Notes: generated by a model from the sequence alone, not told the origin. A stretch of 64,000 nucleotides of DNA from Domibacillus indicus (GCF_000970685.1 NZ_LAJB01000003.1:62001-126000); one strand, 5' to 3'. Shown: positions 33,392 to 43,280, counted from the first letter of the stretch. Made by a program: numbers and translations.

Positions 33392-34747
33392 TTAAAAAAG
33401 GTGCCGGTACTCTCTTGGCGAATAGCCGGACCATTTTTTAAACACCTTGCTGAAATAATTGGGGTCCTGGTACCCGGTGCGGACCGCCACCTCTTTTAAG
33501 CTGATATCTGTCTGCTGAAGCAGCTGCCTGGCCGCTTCCATTCGGTAATGAGTTAAGTAGCCGATAAAGGTTTCATTTGTTTTTTCTTTAAACAGCTTCG
33601 TAAAGTAGGTCGGGCTTAATCCGACGCAGTCTGCCGCGTCCTCCAGGCTGATCGGCTCGTGAAAATGAGCATGAATAAACTCCTTCGCCTTTGAAATCAT
33701 TTCCCGGCTCTGCTTGTGCATTTTCACCCGGTCTGCAAGCTCCCGTCCGGCTGCCTGGCATAAATCTGTCGTGTCGAGTGCGATAACATCAATGTCTTCT
33801 ACCGGCACACCTGCCAGCGACAGCTCTTTTTTCACATGAGCCAGCTCTTCCTTCAGCTCATTTAAGGAATACTTCTTTATATCCCCGAAAGGCTCTCCTT
33901 TTAAAATTGCTTCTTTTACGCTGCTGCGGCCACTGGCTGTTCTCCGCTCCGCAAAACCGTAAGCCGCTCCTCCGCCTGCCTGCCGCTGTGAAAAAGCAAG
34001 CATCGCTTCCGGATAAGAGCTGCCCGCTTCCTGCAAAGGATAGGGCAGGCCGGCTCCCACCACTGTATGCGCATGGCGGGCCGCTTTTTGGGCAAGAAGA
34101 AGAATATCTGCTTTCTGGCAGTCTTTTGCCAAAAACAGGACACTCAGCTTTCCTTCATAACGCTCTCCGGCCAAAAAGCCGTAAGGCGTCCATTCGTTTA
34201 ATGCTTGAAGCAGCTGGCCTGCCGCATATTCATTCTGGCAGCCGTACACATGAAAAAAAGCCATTTTCGCATCAGGCGCCGTTTTCAAAAGCTGCCCTTC
34301 AATCGTTTCATTCATTTCCTGATGCATGACCTTTGAAACAATCATCTGCTCCAGCGAACGGGCTGCTTTTTTCTGCTCGTTTACTTCCTTTTGCATACGG
34401 AGAAGGGTTTCGACCGTTTCTTCCCGGCTGGCCGGCTTGACGAGATACTGGGAAACTCCTTCTCTCATTGCTTCTCTCGCATAATCAAACGAGGCATAAG
34501 CTGTCATCATAATAAACCGGATATTCAACCCGGCTTCCCGGATTGTCCGGATGGCTTCGAGCCCGCTGATGCCGGGCATTTTAATGTCCATCAGCATAAC
34601 ATCCGGCTTTAAAGCATGGGCCAGTTCAATCGCAAGCCGCCCATTTGCGGCTTCGCCGGCCACTTCAATTCCGTTCATATGCTGCTCAATCAGCTTTCGC
34701 ATTGCTTTTCGTTCGATCATCTCATCATCCACGATTACCACTTTCAT
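33392..34747 (-). CDS. Response regulator, YesN-like (receiver + AraC HTH)
   Basis: 451 residues. The receiver domain (1-120) has IVDDE, phospho-acceptor Asp about 55 in DVMLMDIKMPG, and Lys in QYLVKPA. A middle region of about 210 residues of unclear fold follows, then a C-terminal AraC double HTH (EPISLEDAADCVGLSPTYFT and DISLKEVAVRTGYQDPNYFS). It overlaps the kinase gene by 23 bp. Proteins of this type activate sugar uptake operons; the target here is probably the ABC operon directly downstream at 30-33 kb. Confidence 0.93.
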   Translation of the reverse strand: MKVVIVDDEMIERKAMRKLIEQHMNGIEVAGEAANGRLAIELAHALKPDVMLMDIKMPGISGLEAIRTIREAGLNIRFIMMTAYASFDYAREAMREGVSQYLVKPASREETVETLLRMQKEVNEQKKAARSLEQMIVSKVMHQEMNETIEGQLLKTAPDAKMAFFHVYGCQNEYAAGQLLQALNEWTPYGFLAGERYEGKLSVLFLAKDCQKADILLLAQKAARHAHTVVGAGLPYPLQEAGSSYPEAMLAFSQRQAGGGAAYGFAERRTASGRSSVKEAILKGEPFGDIKKYSLNELKEELAHVKKELSLAGVPVEDIDVIALDTTDLCQAAGRELADRVKMHKQSREMISKAKEFIHAHFHEPISLEDAADCVGLSPTYFTKLFKEKTNETFIGYLTHYRMEAARQLLQQTDISLKEVAVRTGYQDPNYFSKVFKKWSGYSPREYRHLF

Positions 34748-36173
34748 GCCCTTCCTCCTTTGCAGCTGGAATCTTCAGGAGAATCCGCGTACCGGCTCCT
34801 TCTGCTGAAGCAAGCTCTACCGCTTCCCTCCCTTTATAAAAAAGGTGCAGCCTTTTAAACACATTGTTTAAACCGATGCCGGTTGAATGCCCGACATGCT
34901 CCGCCGGCTGTCCTCCTGCCCGTATCCTGTCAAGCACCTCTTCCCTCATTCCAACGCCTGTATCCGCTACTTCAATGACCACTTCCCTGCCCAGGCGCCT
35001 TACGGAAACCGAAATTTCGCCCCCTTCTTCTTTTGGTTCAATTCCATGAATAAAAGCATTTTCGATGATCGGCTGCAAAATAAGCGCCGGCATTTCTGCT
35101 TTTAAGCAGGACTCATCGACCGATTTCCGGAACGCAACACGGTCCGGAAACCGTGTTTTCTGAATGGAAAAATAGCTGTCTGCTGCTTTCAGCTCTTCGC
35201 CAAGCGTCACTGCTTTGTTTACATCCCCGAGGCTGTACCGGAGCAGCGTCGATACCGCTTCAATTAAATTTGAAGTTGAATGGGCATCTTCTAAATAAGC
35301 CATTTGCTTAATCGTGTTCAATGTATTAAACAGAAAGTGCGGGTTAATTTGATTTTGCAGCTGCCGGAGCTCCAGCTCTTTCAGCCACTGGTCCAGCGCC
35401 GCTTTTTCTTTCATTTCTTCAATAAAGCGGCGTGTATCGGCCCGCATCTGGTTAAAGGAAAGTGCCAGCTGATGAAGCTCGTCTTTTGACCGCACTTCAA
35501 TATCAGGCCCTTCAAGCCGGCCCGCTGACATGTCGTTTGCCGCTTTCATCAACGTTTGAATCGGCCGGGTAATGCCGCGTGAGAAAAGAAGCGCCATCAT
35601 GACCGCAAGCAAAAGAGTTGCCACAAAAAGACTGGCGGTAAACTGCTGAAAAGCGGCATTTCGCTTTTCCATATTGTCATAAAACTGCTGATACTCATTC
35701 AGCTCTAGATTGAGCTGATTCAGTGTCGCTTCCTGAACATATCCCGCCACATTGCGCACTTCATTTAAATGGGCGGGATACACATCGACCTCATCATTCC
35801 GGACAGCCTCGATCGTTTTTTCACTTTCTTCGGCAAGCGTTTTCATCAATGACCGGTAAACAGCCATTGACTGCGGATAAAGGTCAGACATGCGGCTGTT
35901 CTGCAAATCTTTTTCATTCGCCAGCAATGCCTTTTTTGCCGCTGCCGCTTGATCCAGAAATGCCGTATCCCGCTCAACCGCGTATGCATTAACCTGCTCA
36001 TACAGCCGGGTGGACTGCTGGGAGATTTCATTTAACAGCAGAAATCCTTCGAAGCTGCTGTGATATTCCTGCAAAAAGTGCCGGCTGCTCGCATAAATCG
36101 AGTAGGAAACGACGTTAAATAAAACAACAAAAACGAGAAAATAAAGGAGCAGCTTCATACGGATGGTTTTCAT
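34725..36173 (-). CDS. Sensor histidine kinase, YesM/LytS-like
   Basis: 482 residues. TM1 at about 8-27, an extracytoplasmic helical domain to about 175, TM2 at about 176-196, HAMP (RPIQTLMKAANDMSAGRLEG), then the His_kinase domain with LRQLQNQINPHFLFNTLNTI (phospho-His in PHF) and an HATPase with ADTGVGM and STGIGLNN. It belongs to the YesM group that pairs with YesN regulators. Its start overlaps the stop of the sugar-sensor gene (TAATG), so receptor, kinase and regulator are made together. Confidence 0.93.
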   Translation of the reverse strand: MKTIRMKLLLYFLVFVVLFNVVSYSIYASSRHFLQEYHSSFEGFLLLNEISQQSTRLYEQVNAYAVERDTAFLDQAAAAKKALLANEKDLQNSRMSDLYPQSMAVYRSLMKTLAEESEKTIEAVRNDEVDVYPAHLNEVRNVAGYVQEATLNQLNLELNEYQQFYDNMEKRNAAFQQFTASLFVATLLLAVMMALLFSRGITRPIQTLMKAANDMSAGRLEGPDIEVRSKDELHQLALSFNQMRADTRRFIEEMKEKAALDQWLKELELRQLQNQINPHFLFNTLNTIKQMAYLEDAHSTSNLIEAVSTLLRYSLGDVNKAVTLGEELKAADSYFSIQKTRFPDRVAFRKSVDESCLKAEMPALILQPIIENAFIHGIEPKEEGGEISVSVRRLGREVVIEVADTGVGMREEVLDRIRAGGQPAEHVGHSTGIGLNNVFKRLHLFYKGREAVELASAEGAGTRILLKIPAAKEEGHESGNRG

Positions 36174-37153
36174 TAAACCGGCTCCTTTACAAGATCATTT
36201 TTTCGGATGACCCTTGTCGGGGTATGCTGAAGCGGCTCAACCGATTCGCCATTTTTTATTTTAACAAGCGATTCAACGGCTTTATAGCCCATTTCATACG
36301 GATTCTGGGTTACAGATGCCCGGACTGCTTCTGCTTTTATTAAAGCCAGCGTTTCGGGCAGCGTGTCAAATCCAATCACATACATATCATCCCTTCTTAA
36401 ATACGTTGCGACCCCGGCAATACCTGCTGCATCCAGCGCACTCGTTCCGTACAGCGCTGTAATGCCGGGATGCTGCTTCATAAGCCGGTAGGCCGCCTCC
36501 ACCGCGCCAATCTTCGTAATATTCGATTCCTCGATGCCCATAATTTGAATTCTCTTTTCCTGCTGCACCGCTGCTTTAAAGCCATCTACCCGCAGCTTCT
36601 GGTTTGCGGACTGAAAACGCCCGGTAACAATACCGACATACTGGCTTCCTGATGTGTCCTTCAAAAGAGCCTGCCCCGCCAAAAAGCCCGCGTAATAATT
36701 GTTTGTTCCTATGTAGGCAGCACGGCTGCTTTTCGGTGAATCAGTGTCAACGGTCACCGCGGGTATTCCTTTTTGCTTCGCTTTGGCAAGCAGCTCTAGT
36801 AAAGCCGGGTCCTCACCGCCCTGCACCATGATCCCGTCTACTCTGCCGGCAATCGCCGCATGAAACGTTTTAACATGCTCTTCGCGGTTTGCCTGCTTTG
36901 GTCCGATGTAATCCACATAAACTCCGTGGACCTTTGCAGCGTCACGCGCCCCCTTTTCAACCAGACGCCAGTAGGCATTGTCCACCTCTTCGGGAATGAG
37001 CACAAAATGATAAGCAAATTCCTCCGCCTTCCGCTGCTCACTGCTCACATGAAACGTTTCCTTTCCAAAATAAAGCATCAGCCCGGATGCGCATAAAAAA
37101 GAAAGAAAAAGCCCGCTGTAAAAAATCACTTTGACCCGGATCATTCCAACCAC
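36173..37153 (-). CDS. Membrane-anchored sugar-binding sensor protein (PBP type 1)
   Basis: 326 residues. An uncleaved N-terminal helix (about 8-27, no lipobox) carries a ribose/xylose-type binding domain: HFVLIPEEVDNAYWRLVEKG, AGRVDGIMVQGGEDPALLELLAKA, IPAVTVDTDSPKSSRAAYIGTNN and YVIGFDTLPETLALIKAE. Such anchored binding proteins next to a YesM/LytS-type kinase act as ligand receptors; XylFII-LytS of Clostridium beijerinckii is a described example. A start at ATG 37144 is an alternative to GTG 37153. A cre-like site is upstream. Confidence 0.88.
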   Translation of the reverse strand: MVGMIRVKVIFYSGLFLSFLCASGLMLYFGKETFHVSSEQRKAEEFAYHFVLIPEEVDNAYWRLVEKGARDAAKVHGVYVDYIGPKQANREEHVKTFHAAIAGRVDGIMVQGGEDPALLELLAKAKQKGIPAVTVDTDSPKSSRAAYIGTNNYYAGFLAGQALLKDTSGSQYVGIVTGRFQSANQKLRVDGFKAAVQQEKRIQIMGIEESNITKIGAVEAAYRLMKQHPGITALYGTSALDAAGIAGVATYLRRDDMYVIGFDTLPETLALIKAEAVRASVTQNPYEMGYKAVESLVKIKNGESVEPLQHTPTRVIRKNDLVKEPV

Positions 37154-37185
37154 CCCATTCCTAATGAACCAAATCTCCCTTCTTT

Positions 37186-37200
37186 TTGCAAGCGCTTTCT
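37186..37200. promoter_or_regulatory. CcpA cre site (relaxed consensus)
   Basis: TTGCAAGCGCTTTCT fits the relaxed consensus WTGNAANCGNWNNCW and lies 32 bp upstream of the sugar-sensor gene, so the sensor-kinase-regulator operon is probably also under carbon catabolite control. Confidence 0.65.
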
Positions 37201-37298
37201 AAAAATGAACTGACAAATGCATTTATGATTGATCTGCGGCTTTGCCACTTGGCTCTTTTCAAAAAGCAGAACTGCCCGCTTTTAACAATAAAAGCTTT

Positions 37299-37328
37299 CA
37301 AAAAAGACTGCCGACTTTCTCGGCAGCC
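37299..37328 (-). terminator. Terminator of the gene at 37339
   Basis: CTGCCGA and TCGGCAG arms around CTTTC, with a T6 run on the minus strand. Confidence 0.85.
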
Positions 37329-37338
37329 TGAAGTGCTA

Positions 37339-37818
37339 TTATTTCGATTGCGGGCGGAAGCCTTCTTCAAGCAAATACCGTTCCGCTTCCTTGAAGGACT
37401 CAAAGCTTTCTTCCAGATTTAAACCGGTGTACACGTTCCAGAGCTCATCTTCATTCGCCAGCATCAGCACCTGCCCTTCCCGGTTTTTCCATTCTGTTTC
37501 ATTTACAATTTCTTCCTGCTCAATAACTTCGTCTTCCGGCTTATCGGATAAGTAGCGGATTGAGTCAGCAATAATGGCACGCAGTTCTGCCTCTGAAAAG
37601 TCACGAATGTTCACCAGTCCTTTTGAATCCGCTGTGTAGCCGGGCAAATCACCGACAAACACAAAGCCGTTTCCATTCGGGTGCAGGTGATACACAACAA
37701 CGGTCTTTTCGTATAAGCTGTCCTCAAAATGATAATTTACCCGCTTTAACGATACCTCCTTTGCCGTCAGCTGCGGAAATGTATCAATGATCGCTTTTTT
37801 TTCTTCAAATGTAAGCAT
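37339..37818 (-). CDS. Conserved-looking soluble protein of unknown function
   Basis: 159 residues with no signal or membrane segment and very acidic. Recognisable patches are VVVYHLHPNGNGFVFVGDLPGYTADSKGLVNIRDFSEAELRAII and a C-terminal LWNVYTGLNLEESFESFKEA. I do not recognise the family. A single gene with its own terminator, and ATG start near an AAGAAAG tract. Confidence 0.7.
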   Translation of the reverse strand: MLTFEEKKAIIDTFPQLTAKEVSLKRVNYHFEDSLYEKTVVVYHLHPNGNGFVFVGDLPGYTADSKGLVNIRDFSEAELRAIIADSIRYLSDKPEDEVIEQEEIVNETEWKNREGQVLMLANEDELWNVYTGLNLEESFESFKEAERYLLEEGFRPQSK

Positions 37819-37924
37819 GCCACGCCTTCTTTCTTTCTTGATGAACGTAGTATATCATTTACGCTTCTGTTTTTAAAATTAAATAAAAATCCGAGTATTT
37901 TTACCGAAAATTCATATTAGCTGT

Positions 37925-37951
37925 TAAAGAAAGATCGAATTATGTCGAAAT
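37925..37951 (+). promoter_or_regulatory. Candidate sigma-D promoter for chemoreceptor gene
   Basis: TAAA (37925-37928), 15 nt, GTCGAAAT (37944-37951) resembles the motility sigma-D consensus TAAA-N15-GCCGATAT (6 of 8 at -10). Chemoreceptor genes are common sigma-D targets in Bacillus. Confidence 0.5.
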
Positions 37952-38000
37952 AAATAATAAAAAAGTCGCAATTCGTTGATTAAATCAGGAGGTTTTACCT

Positions 38001-39707
38001 ATGCGTCATTTAAAAGTCAGCCAAAAAATGGCTGTCCTGCTCAGTACCGCTCTTTTGCTTCTTCTTGCTGTCAGCGGGATAAGCTTTTCGTTTTTGAGCC
38101 AGCTTGCCAAGCAATCGGAAGAAATGTATGAAAACAAACTTCTTTCTATTCAAACCCTCGGCCAAATCCGGACAAACAACCGGGCCATTGATTCATATAC
38201 ACTGGAATATATGGTTACAGAAAACCCCGAAACCAACGAGGAATTATGGTCTTCTACGAAGGAAACGATTGACGAATCAAATCAATTAATGGAGGAATAC
38301 CAGGACATTATTCAGAATGATCCAGAGGAAGTCAGGCTGGCCGAGCCTTTTTTAGCGGAATTTGGAACCTTTGTTCAAAAAACGACCGAAGCGCAGCTTC
38401 TCGCCGGGCAGAATAAAAATGCTGAAGCCTATACACTATACCTGACAGAGGTCAAAAAGTCCCGCCAGACGATGACAGACCTGGGGAGAAAGCTGACCGA
38501 ATACAATCAGGAAACAGCGGCTGAATTAAACAAAGAGAATCAGGCAGAAGCCGCCCGGGCTAATATAATCCTGCTCTTCATTGCGGCTCTTTCGCTCGTT
38601 ATTTTTACCGTACTCGGTATTTTGATTACACGGATGATTACAAAGCCGCTGCGCGAGGTGCAGTCGCTGATGAGCCAGGCGGAAAAAGGCAATTTACTGG
38701 TGACAGGCACATACAGCTCCCGTGATGAGCTTGGCCAGCTGACTCATTCATTCAATGAAATGACCAGCGGACTGCGCAGCGTTATTAAACAAGTGTCGGA
38801 AACAGCGGAGCAGGTTGCCGCTTCTTCTGAAGAATTAAACGCCAACTCGGAAGAGACGAAACGCGCCACCGAGCTTATTGCCAGTACAATGGAAGAAATG
38901 ACCGGCGGCTCTGAGCAGCAGCTGCGCCAGACAGCAGAAACAGCTGCAACGATGAATGAGCTCGCTTCCGGGGTACAGCAAATTGCCCAGAATGCGCAAT
39001 CCGTATCCGAAACAGCCACAGGCGCGATTGAAAAAGCCGCAGCCGGAAACGAATCGATCCGCCAGGCTGTTGAGCAGATGGAATCTATTCAAACGAACTT
39101 TAACGGCTTGTCCGGAGCCATTCAAGGGCTTGGACAGCGCAGCCATGAAATCGGACAAATTATTGACTCGATTACAGCCATTGCCGCCCAGACAAACCTG
39201 CTTGCATTAAATGCGGCCATCGAAGCGGCACGCGCCGGCGAGCAGGGCCGCGGCTTTGCCGTAGTCGCTGATGAAGTACGGAAGCTTGCGGAGGAATCCG
39301 CCCAGTCGGCCCGGCAGATTGGCGGCTTGATTTTATCCATCCAATCAGAAACCAATCAAGCAGTTGAATCGATGGAATCCGCAGCCAGTGAAGTAGAAGA
39401 AGGCATCCGCACCGTTCACGATGCCGGAAATTCATTTGCCCATATTACTTCTGCGATCGGTGATGTGACAAGCCAGATTCAGGAAGTCTCGGCCGCCGTG
39501 GAACAAATGGCCGCTGGCACCAGCCAGGTTGTTTCCAGCATAAACCAGGTAAATTCTATTTCTGAAAGTGCCGCATCCAACACAGAAAACGTTTCAGCTG
39601 CCTCTGAGGAACAAATGGCCTCTATGGAGGAAATTGCTTCTTCGGCCCGTGCTCTGGCAGAAATGGCGGCACAGCTTCAGGAAATGACCCGCGAGTTTAA
39701 AGCTTGA
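38001..39707 (+). CDS. Methyl-accepting chemotaxis protein (tandem copy 1)
   Basis: 568 residues, ATG 38001 behind CAGGAGG. TM1 at about 12-32, a four-helix-bundle sensor domain with [22 protein letters not shown]2 at about 190-212, HAMP, and the signalling domain with hairpin tip [20 protein letters not shown]. Length equals that of the next gene and the two are alike throughout, so they are tandem paralogues. The sensor domains have diverged most, suggesting different ligands. Confidence 0.93.
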   Translation: MRHLKVSQKMAVLLSTALLLLLAVSGISFSFLSQLAKQSEEMYENKLLSIQTLGQIRTNNRAIDSYTLEYMVTENPETNEELWSSTKETIDESNQLMEEYQDIIQNDPEEVRLAEPFLAEFGTFVQKTTEAQLLAGQNKNAEAYTLYLTEVKKSRQTMTDLGRKLTEYNQETAAELNKENQAEAARANIILLFIAALSLVIFTVLGILITRMITKPLREVQSLMSQAEKGNLLVTGTYSSRDELGQLTHSFNEMTSGLRSVIKQVSETAEQVAASSEELNANSEETKRATELIASTMEEMTGGSEQQLRQTAETAATMNELASGVQQIAQNAQSVSETATGAIEKAAAGNESIRQAVEQMESIQTNFNGLSGAIQGLGQRSHEIGQIIDSITAIAAQTNLLALNAAIEAARAGEQGRGFAVVADEVRKLAEESAQSARQIGGLILSIQSETNQAVESMESAASEVEEGIRTVHDAGNSFAHITSAIGDVTSQIQEVSAAVEQMAAGTSQVVSSINQVNSISESAASNTENVSAASEEQMASMEEIASSARALAEMAAQLQEMTREFKA

Positions 39708-39717
39708 TTTTTTTCAA

Positions 39718-39749
39718 ACACGTAATTCTTTTTGATTACGTGTTTTTTA
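39718..39749 (+). terminator. Terminator between tandem chemoreceptor genes
   Basis: ACACGTAAT and ATTACGTGT arms around TCTTTTTG, then T6. Confidence 0.88.
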
Positions 39750-39848
39750 ATTCCTCATATTTTTTCGGGCGCAAACGATTTTCCACTATTTTTTTCCTAT
39801 GACTTATGGAATAATATACATAACGAAAACTGAAAGGGGTTACATTTT

Positions 39849-41555
39849 ATGCTTCGTCATCTGTCGATTCGCCGAAAAATGCTTGTCCTTATTCTTTCTT
39901 CTATTCTTTTGCTTTCCGTAATGGGTGTTTATACGTATGTAAGTATGAAGGACTTATCAAATAACTCTACTGAACTGTATGAAACAAAGCTCCAGCCAAT
40001 TCAATACATAGGGCAGGTTCGGACCAATAACCGGGCGATTGATTCTTATCTGCTTGAAATGATGGTGACGGAGGATACGTCTCTTTTTACTGAGCTTGAA
40101 ACCACTCTTGCCGATACGGCCGCAGAGAATACCTCACTTTTAAAGGCATACGCTGAGATTGCACGTGATCCGGAGGAAAAAAAGCTTTTAGAAGAAGTAA
40201 CAGAGATGTACCGCTCTTATTTAACGGCCGTGTTCACAGCCCAGAATCTTGCCAAAACGGCTCGTGACCAGGAAACATATGAATATTACTTAAACGAAGT
40301 AACACCGGCACGCCAGCAGATCGTAGAAAAAGCCCAGGCTCTGACGGACTTCACAAATTCAACAGCAAAAAAGCTCCGCGATTCAAATGAACAGAAAGCT
40401 TCCCAGGTAAGCCTGGTATCAGCTGTTCTGGCTATTCTGTCTATCCTCATTTTTATTGTGTTAAGCCGCGTTATTTCTCGCATGATCACTGTGCCTCTCC
40501 AAAAAATCCAGTCGCTGATGGCACAGGCGGAAAAAGGCGATTTAACAGTGGCGGGCAGCTACAAATCACGTGATGAACTGGGCCAGCTGACCATTTCTTT
40601 CAATAAGATGACAGACGGCCTTAGAACTGTTGTCCGCCAGGTGAGCGAAACAGCTGAGCAGGTCGCCGCTTCTTCCGGGCAGTTAAACGCCAATGCAGAA
40701 GAAACAAGCAAAGCAACAGAATTAATTGCCGGCACAATGGAAAGCATGGCAGCCGGGTCGGAACAGCAGCTTCAGCAGGTGTCCCATACATCCGATACTG
40801 TGCAGGATTTATCGGGCAGTGCCGGGCAAATTTCCGAGAGCGCTGAGCAGGTATCCGCCGCCGCCGCAGATGCACTCGCAAAAGCAGATACCGGCAATGA
40901 AGCCATTCACCGGGCCGTTTCCCAGATGCAGTCGATCAGCACAACGGTCAGCGGGCTTTCGGGTGTTATTCAAGAGCTTGGCGACCGCTCCAGCGAAATC
41001 GGGCAAATTATCGACTCGATTACAACGATTGCTTCGCAAACGAACCTGCTTGCCCTGAACGCTGCAATTGAAGCAGCCCGGGCAGGTGAACACGGACGCG
41101 GCTTTGCGGTTGTTGCCGATGAAGTCCGTAAGCTTGCGGAAGAATCCGCCCAGTCTGCTAAACAAATCGGCAGGCTGATTGAAGCCATCCAATCCGAAAC
41201 AATACATGCAGTTGAATCGATGGAAACGGCTTCCGCCGAAGTATCGGAAGGCATTGAAGTCGTTAACACAGCAGGCAGTGCCTTTGCCCAGATCAATCAG
41301 TCGATCAATAATGTCACCGCTCAAATTCAAGATGTTTCGGCGGCTGTTAAACAGATGACTGCCGGCACCGGGCAAATTGTCCAGAATATATCTGTTATTC
41401 ACAATATCTCGGAAACGTCAGCTGCTGCTGCCCAAAGCGTTTCTGCTGCATCGGAGGAGCAAATGGCTTCCATGGAGGAAATTACTTCCTCCGCTGAATC
41501 CCTGTCCCAGATGGCAGGCAGCCTTCAGCAGCTGACCCAGCAGTTTAAAGCATAA
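39849..41555 (+). CDS. Methyl-accepting chemotaxis protein (tandem copy 2)
   Basis: 568 residues, ATG 39849 behind AAAGGGG. Same plan as copy 1: TM1 at about 12-32, a helical sensor with [22 protein letters not shown]2 near 195-212, HAMP, and signalling tip [20 protein letters not shown]. The C-terminal pentad expected for CheB/CheR tethering is absent, as usual in Bacillus. The gene has its own terminator upstream and is followed by a hairpin and the shortened repeat E4. Confidence 0.93.
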   Translation: MLRHLSIRRKMLVLILSSILLLSVMGVYTYVSMKDLSNNSTELYETKLQPIQYIGQVRTNNRAIDSYLLEMMVTEDTSLFTELETTLADTAAENTSLLKAYAEIARDPEEKKLLEEVTEMYRSYLTAVFTAQNLAKTARDQETYEYYLNEVTPARQQIVEKAQALTDFTNSTAKKLRDSNEQKASQVSLVSAVLAILSILIFIVLSRVISRMITVPLQKIQSLMAQAEKGDLTVAGSYKSRDELGQLTISFNKMTDGLRTVVRQVSETAEQVAASSGQLNANAEETSKATELIAGTMESMAAGSEQQLQQVSHTSDTVQDLSGSAGQISESAEQVSAAAADALAKADTGNEAIHRAVSQMQSISTTVSGLSGVIQELGDRSSEIGQIIDSITTIASQTNLLALNAAIEAARAGEHGRGFAVVADEVRKLAEESAQSAKQIGRLIEAIQSETIHAVESMETASAEVSEGIEVVNTAGSAFAQINQSINNVTAQIQDVSAAVKQMTAGTGQIVQNISVIHNISETSAAAAQSVSAASEEQMASMEEITSSAESLSQMAGSLQQLTQQFKA

Positions 41556-41560
41556 AATAA

Positions 41561-41588
41561 AAATAAGGAAGCGGATGCTTCCTTATTT
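41561..41588 (+). terminator. Terminator of chemoreceptor copy 2
   Basis: AAATAAGGAAGC and GCTTCCTTATTT form a 12-bp perfect stem around GGAT. Confidence 0.8.
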
Positions 41589-41633
41589 CAGGCTGTTGAC
41601 AAACGCTTGCTTTCTAACTTTGTCTACACTCTC
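41589..41633. repeat. Internally deleted repeat E4 (45 bp)
   Basis: CAGGCTGTTGACAAACGC followed by TTGCTTTCTAACTTTGTC is the two ends of the E repeat joined at the shared GCTTGCTTTC. The central hairpin of about 105 bp is missing. Confidence 0.82.
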
Positions 41634-41664
41634 AAGCGTCCCGCCTCAGGCGGAACGCTTTTTT
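41634..41664 (+). terminator. Terminator hairpin right of E4 (bidirectional position)
   Basis: AAGCGTCCCGCC and GGCGGAACGCTT arms (one mismatch) around TCA, then TTTT. It lies beside the signal peptidase stop. Confidence 0.8.
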
Positions 41665-42199
41665 AGTAGGTTTGAATATGTGTAAACGGGTAAAACCGCA
41701 GCTGGACTTCCCCGATCAGGCTGTTCTCCCGAATAAGCCCGAATGCGCGGCTGTCCTTGCTGACAAGCCGGTTGTCTCCGAGAACAAATAAATAGCCCTC
41801 CGGCACTTGTTCATGACCGGTTACTTCCGCAAGAGTAAAATCACCCATTAGCTTTTCGCCCGGCAGCAAAGCGGCCCGGTTTTCTTCCAAGTAAGGTTCG
41901 TTTACTTCTTTTCCATTCACATACAAAATATCGTCTTTTACTTCAACAGAATCGCCCGGCAGCCCGATAACCCGTTTAATATAGTTCTCCTCTGCATCCG
42001 GCGCCTTAAAAACAATCTGGTCAAAACGGTCAATCCCTGTTGTTTTCGTGACAATGACTTTATCCGAGTCTTCAAAGGTTGGTGCCATTGATTCCCCGTG
42101 CACTACGATTCCCGTAAAGAAAAAATACCGGGCAGCCTGCGTTATCACAACAGCAAACACAATTGATTTAATCCAGGAGATTATTTCACTTCGATCCAT
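41663..42199 (-). CDS. sipS: Signal peptidase I (SipS/SipT type)
   Basis: 178 residues. An N-terminal membrane anchor (about 9-29) precedes the catalytic domain. The nucleophile is Ser 37 in VVHGESMAPT and the general base Lys 75 in ENYIKRVIGLPGD. Box E is YLFVLGDNRLVSKDSRAFG. It cleaves secretory signal peptides on the outer face of the membrane. Bacillus species usually have several paralogues, so the S/T/U assignment is only by length and motif. Confidence 0.92.
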   Translation of the reverse strand: MDRSEIISWIKSIVFAVVITQAARYFFFTGIVVHGESMAPTFEDSDKVIVTKTTGIDRFDQIVFKAPDAEENYIKRVIGLPGDSVEVKDDILYVNGKEVNEPYLEENRAALLPGEKLMGDFTLAEVTGHEQVPEGYLFVLGDNRLVSKDSRAFGLIRENSLIGEVQLRFYPFTHIQTY

Positions 42200-42350
42200 T
42201 TTTGTCAGCCTTTCTTATCACCATTTAGATGTTTTATTCCTGAATTTATTGTACCAAATAATGTAATATCGTGACATATTCATAACTCCTTCACCTTTAT
42301 CTGCCAGTATGCCCGGCCGGGTTTAAGAAAAAATAGAAGCGAAAATAAGC

Positions 42351-42376
42351 GTTTAGCTCTTCCGTCCACAGGCTAA
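42351..42376 (+). promoter_or_regulatory. Sigma-B-like promoter of short-chain dehydrogenase gene
   Basis: GTTTAG (42351-42356), 14 nt, GGCTAA (42371-42376) differs from the sigma-B consensus at one base in each hexamer. Related GSP39-type dehydrogenases in B. subtilis are general stress genes. Confidence 0.45.
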
Positions 42377-42413
42377 GTAACTACTAGGTAAAAAATAGAA
42401 GGAGGCAATCAGA

Positions 42414-43280
42414 ATGAATATTTATGATCGTCAAAAAGATGGACAGCCAGCGCAATCACAGCCAACACAGCCGGGGATTGAATCAAAAATGGACCCCCGT
42501 CCGGTTCAGCCGATTGATTACATAGGGAGCGGCAAGTTAAAAGACCGTGTTGCGCTTATTACAGGCGGGGATTCGGGCATTGGCCGTGCTGTCGCCATTG
42601 CGTATGCAAAGGAAGGCGCCCATGTAGCTGTCAATTATTTAGAAGAACATAGTGATGCAGAAGAAACAAAGCAGCTCATTGAAGCAGAAGGAGTCCGCTG
42701 CCTGCTGCTTCCGGGTGATGTTTCAGAGGAAGATACGTGCAGAGAGCTGGTGGAAAAAACTGTCGGTGAGTTCGGCAAGCTCGATATTCTCGTTAATAAC
42801 GCGGCGATTCAGTTCCCGACGGAAAATATTGAAGACATTAGTGCAGAGCAATGGGACAAAACGTTTCGCACAAATATGTACTCGGTTTTCTATATGAGCA
42901 AGCATGCGGTTCCTCATTTGAAGCAAGGCAGTGCCATTATTAGCACCACATCTATCAATCCATACATCGGCAACCCAACGTTGATGGATTATACAGCGAC
43001 AAAAGGCGCCATCGTCGGATTTACCCGCAGCCTGGCCCAGAACCTTGCGAAAAAAGGCATCAGGGTGAATATGGTTGCGCCAGGGCCGATTTGGACACCG
43101 CTGATTCCGGCAACCTTTGAAGGCCAGAAAGTCGCCGAATTCGGCACGAACACACCGCTCGGCCGCCCCGGACAGCCGGCGGATCATGCAGGCGCCTACG
43201 TGCTGCTTGCTTCAGACGAAGGAGCGTACATCACCGGGCAGTGCATTCATATCAACGGCGGCATGGCGATGTCTTCTTAA
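42414..43280 (+). CDS. Short-chain dehydrogenase (general stress protein 39 / YhxC type)
   Basis: 288 residues, ATG 42414 behind GAAGGAGG. A Gln/Pro-rich N-terminal extension (QPAQSQPTQPGIESKMDPRP) precedes a Rossmann SDR domain: VALITGGDSGIGRAVA (cofactor), NNAA, catalytic Ser in STTSINPY, YTATKGA with the Tyr-Lys pair, and C-terminal GQCIHINGGMAMS. The extension is typical of the GSP39/YdaD/YhxC group. It probably reduces stress-derived carbonyls; substrate unknown. Confidence 0.92.
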   Translation: MNIYDRQKDGQPAQSQPTQPGIESKMDPRPVQPIDYIGSGKLKDRVALITGGDSGIGRAVAIAYAKEGAHVAVNYLEEHSDAEETKQLIEAEGVRCLLLPGDVSEEDTCRELVEKTVGEFGKLDILVNNAAIQFPTENIEDISAEQWDKTFRTNMYSVFYMSKHAVPHLKQGSAIISTTSINPYIGNPTLMDYTATKGAIVGFTRSLAQNLAKKGIRVNMVAPGPIWTPLIPATFEGQKVAEFGTNTPLGRPGQPADHAGAYVLLASDEGAYITGQCIHINGGMAMSS

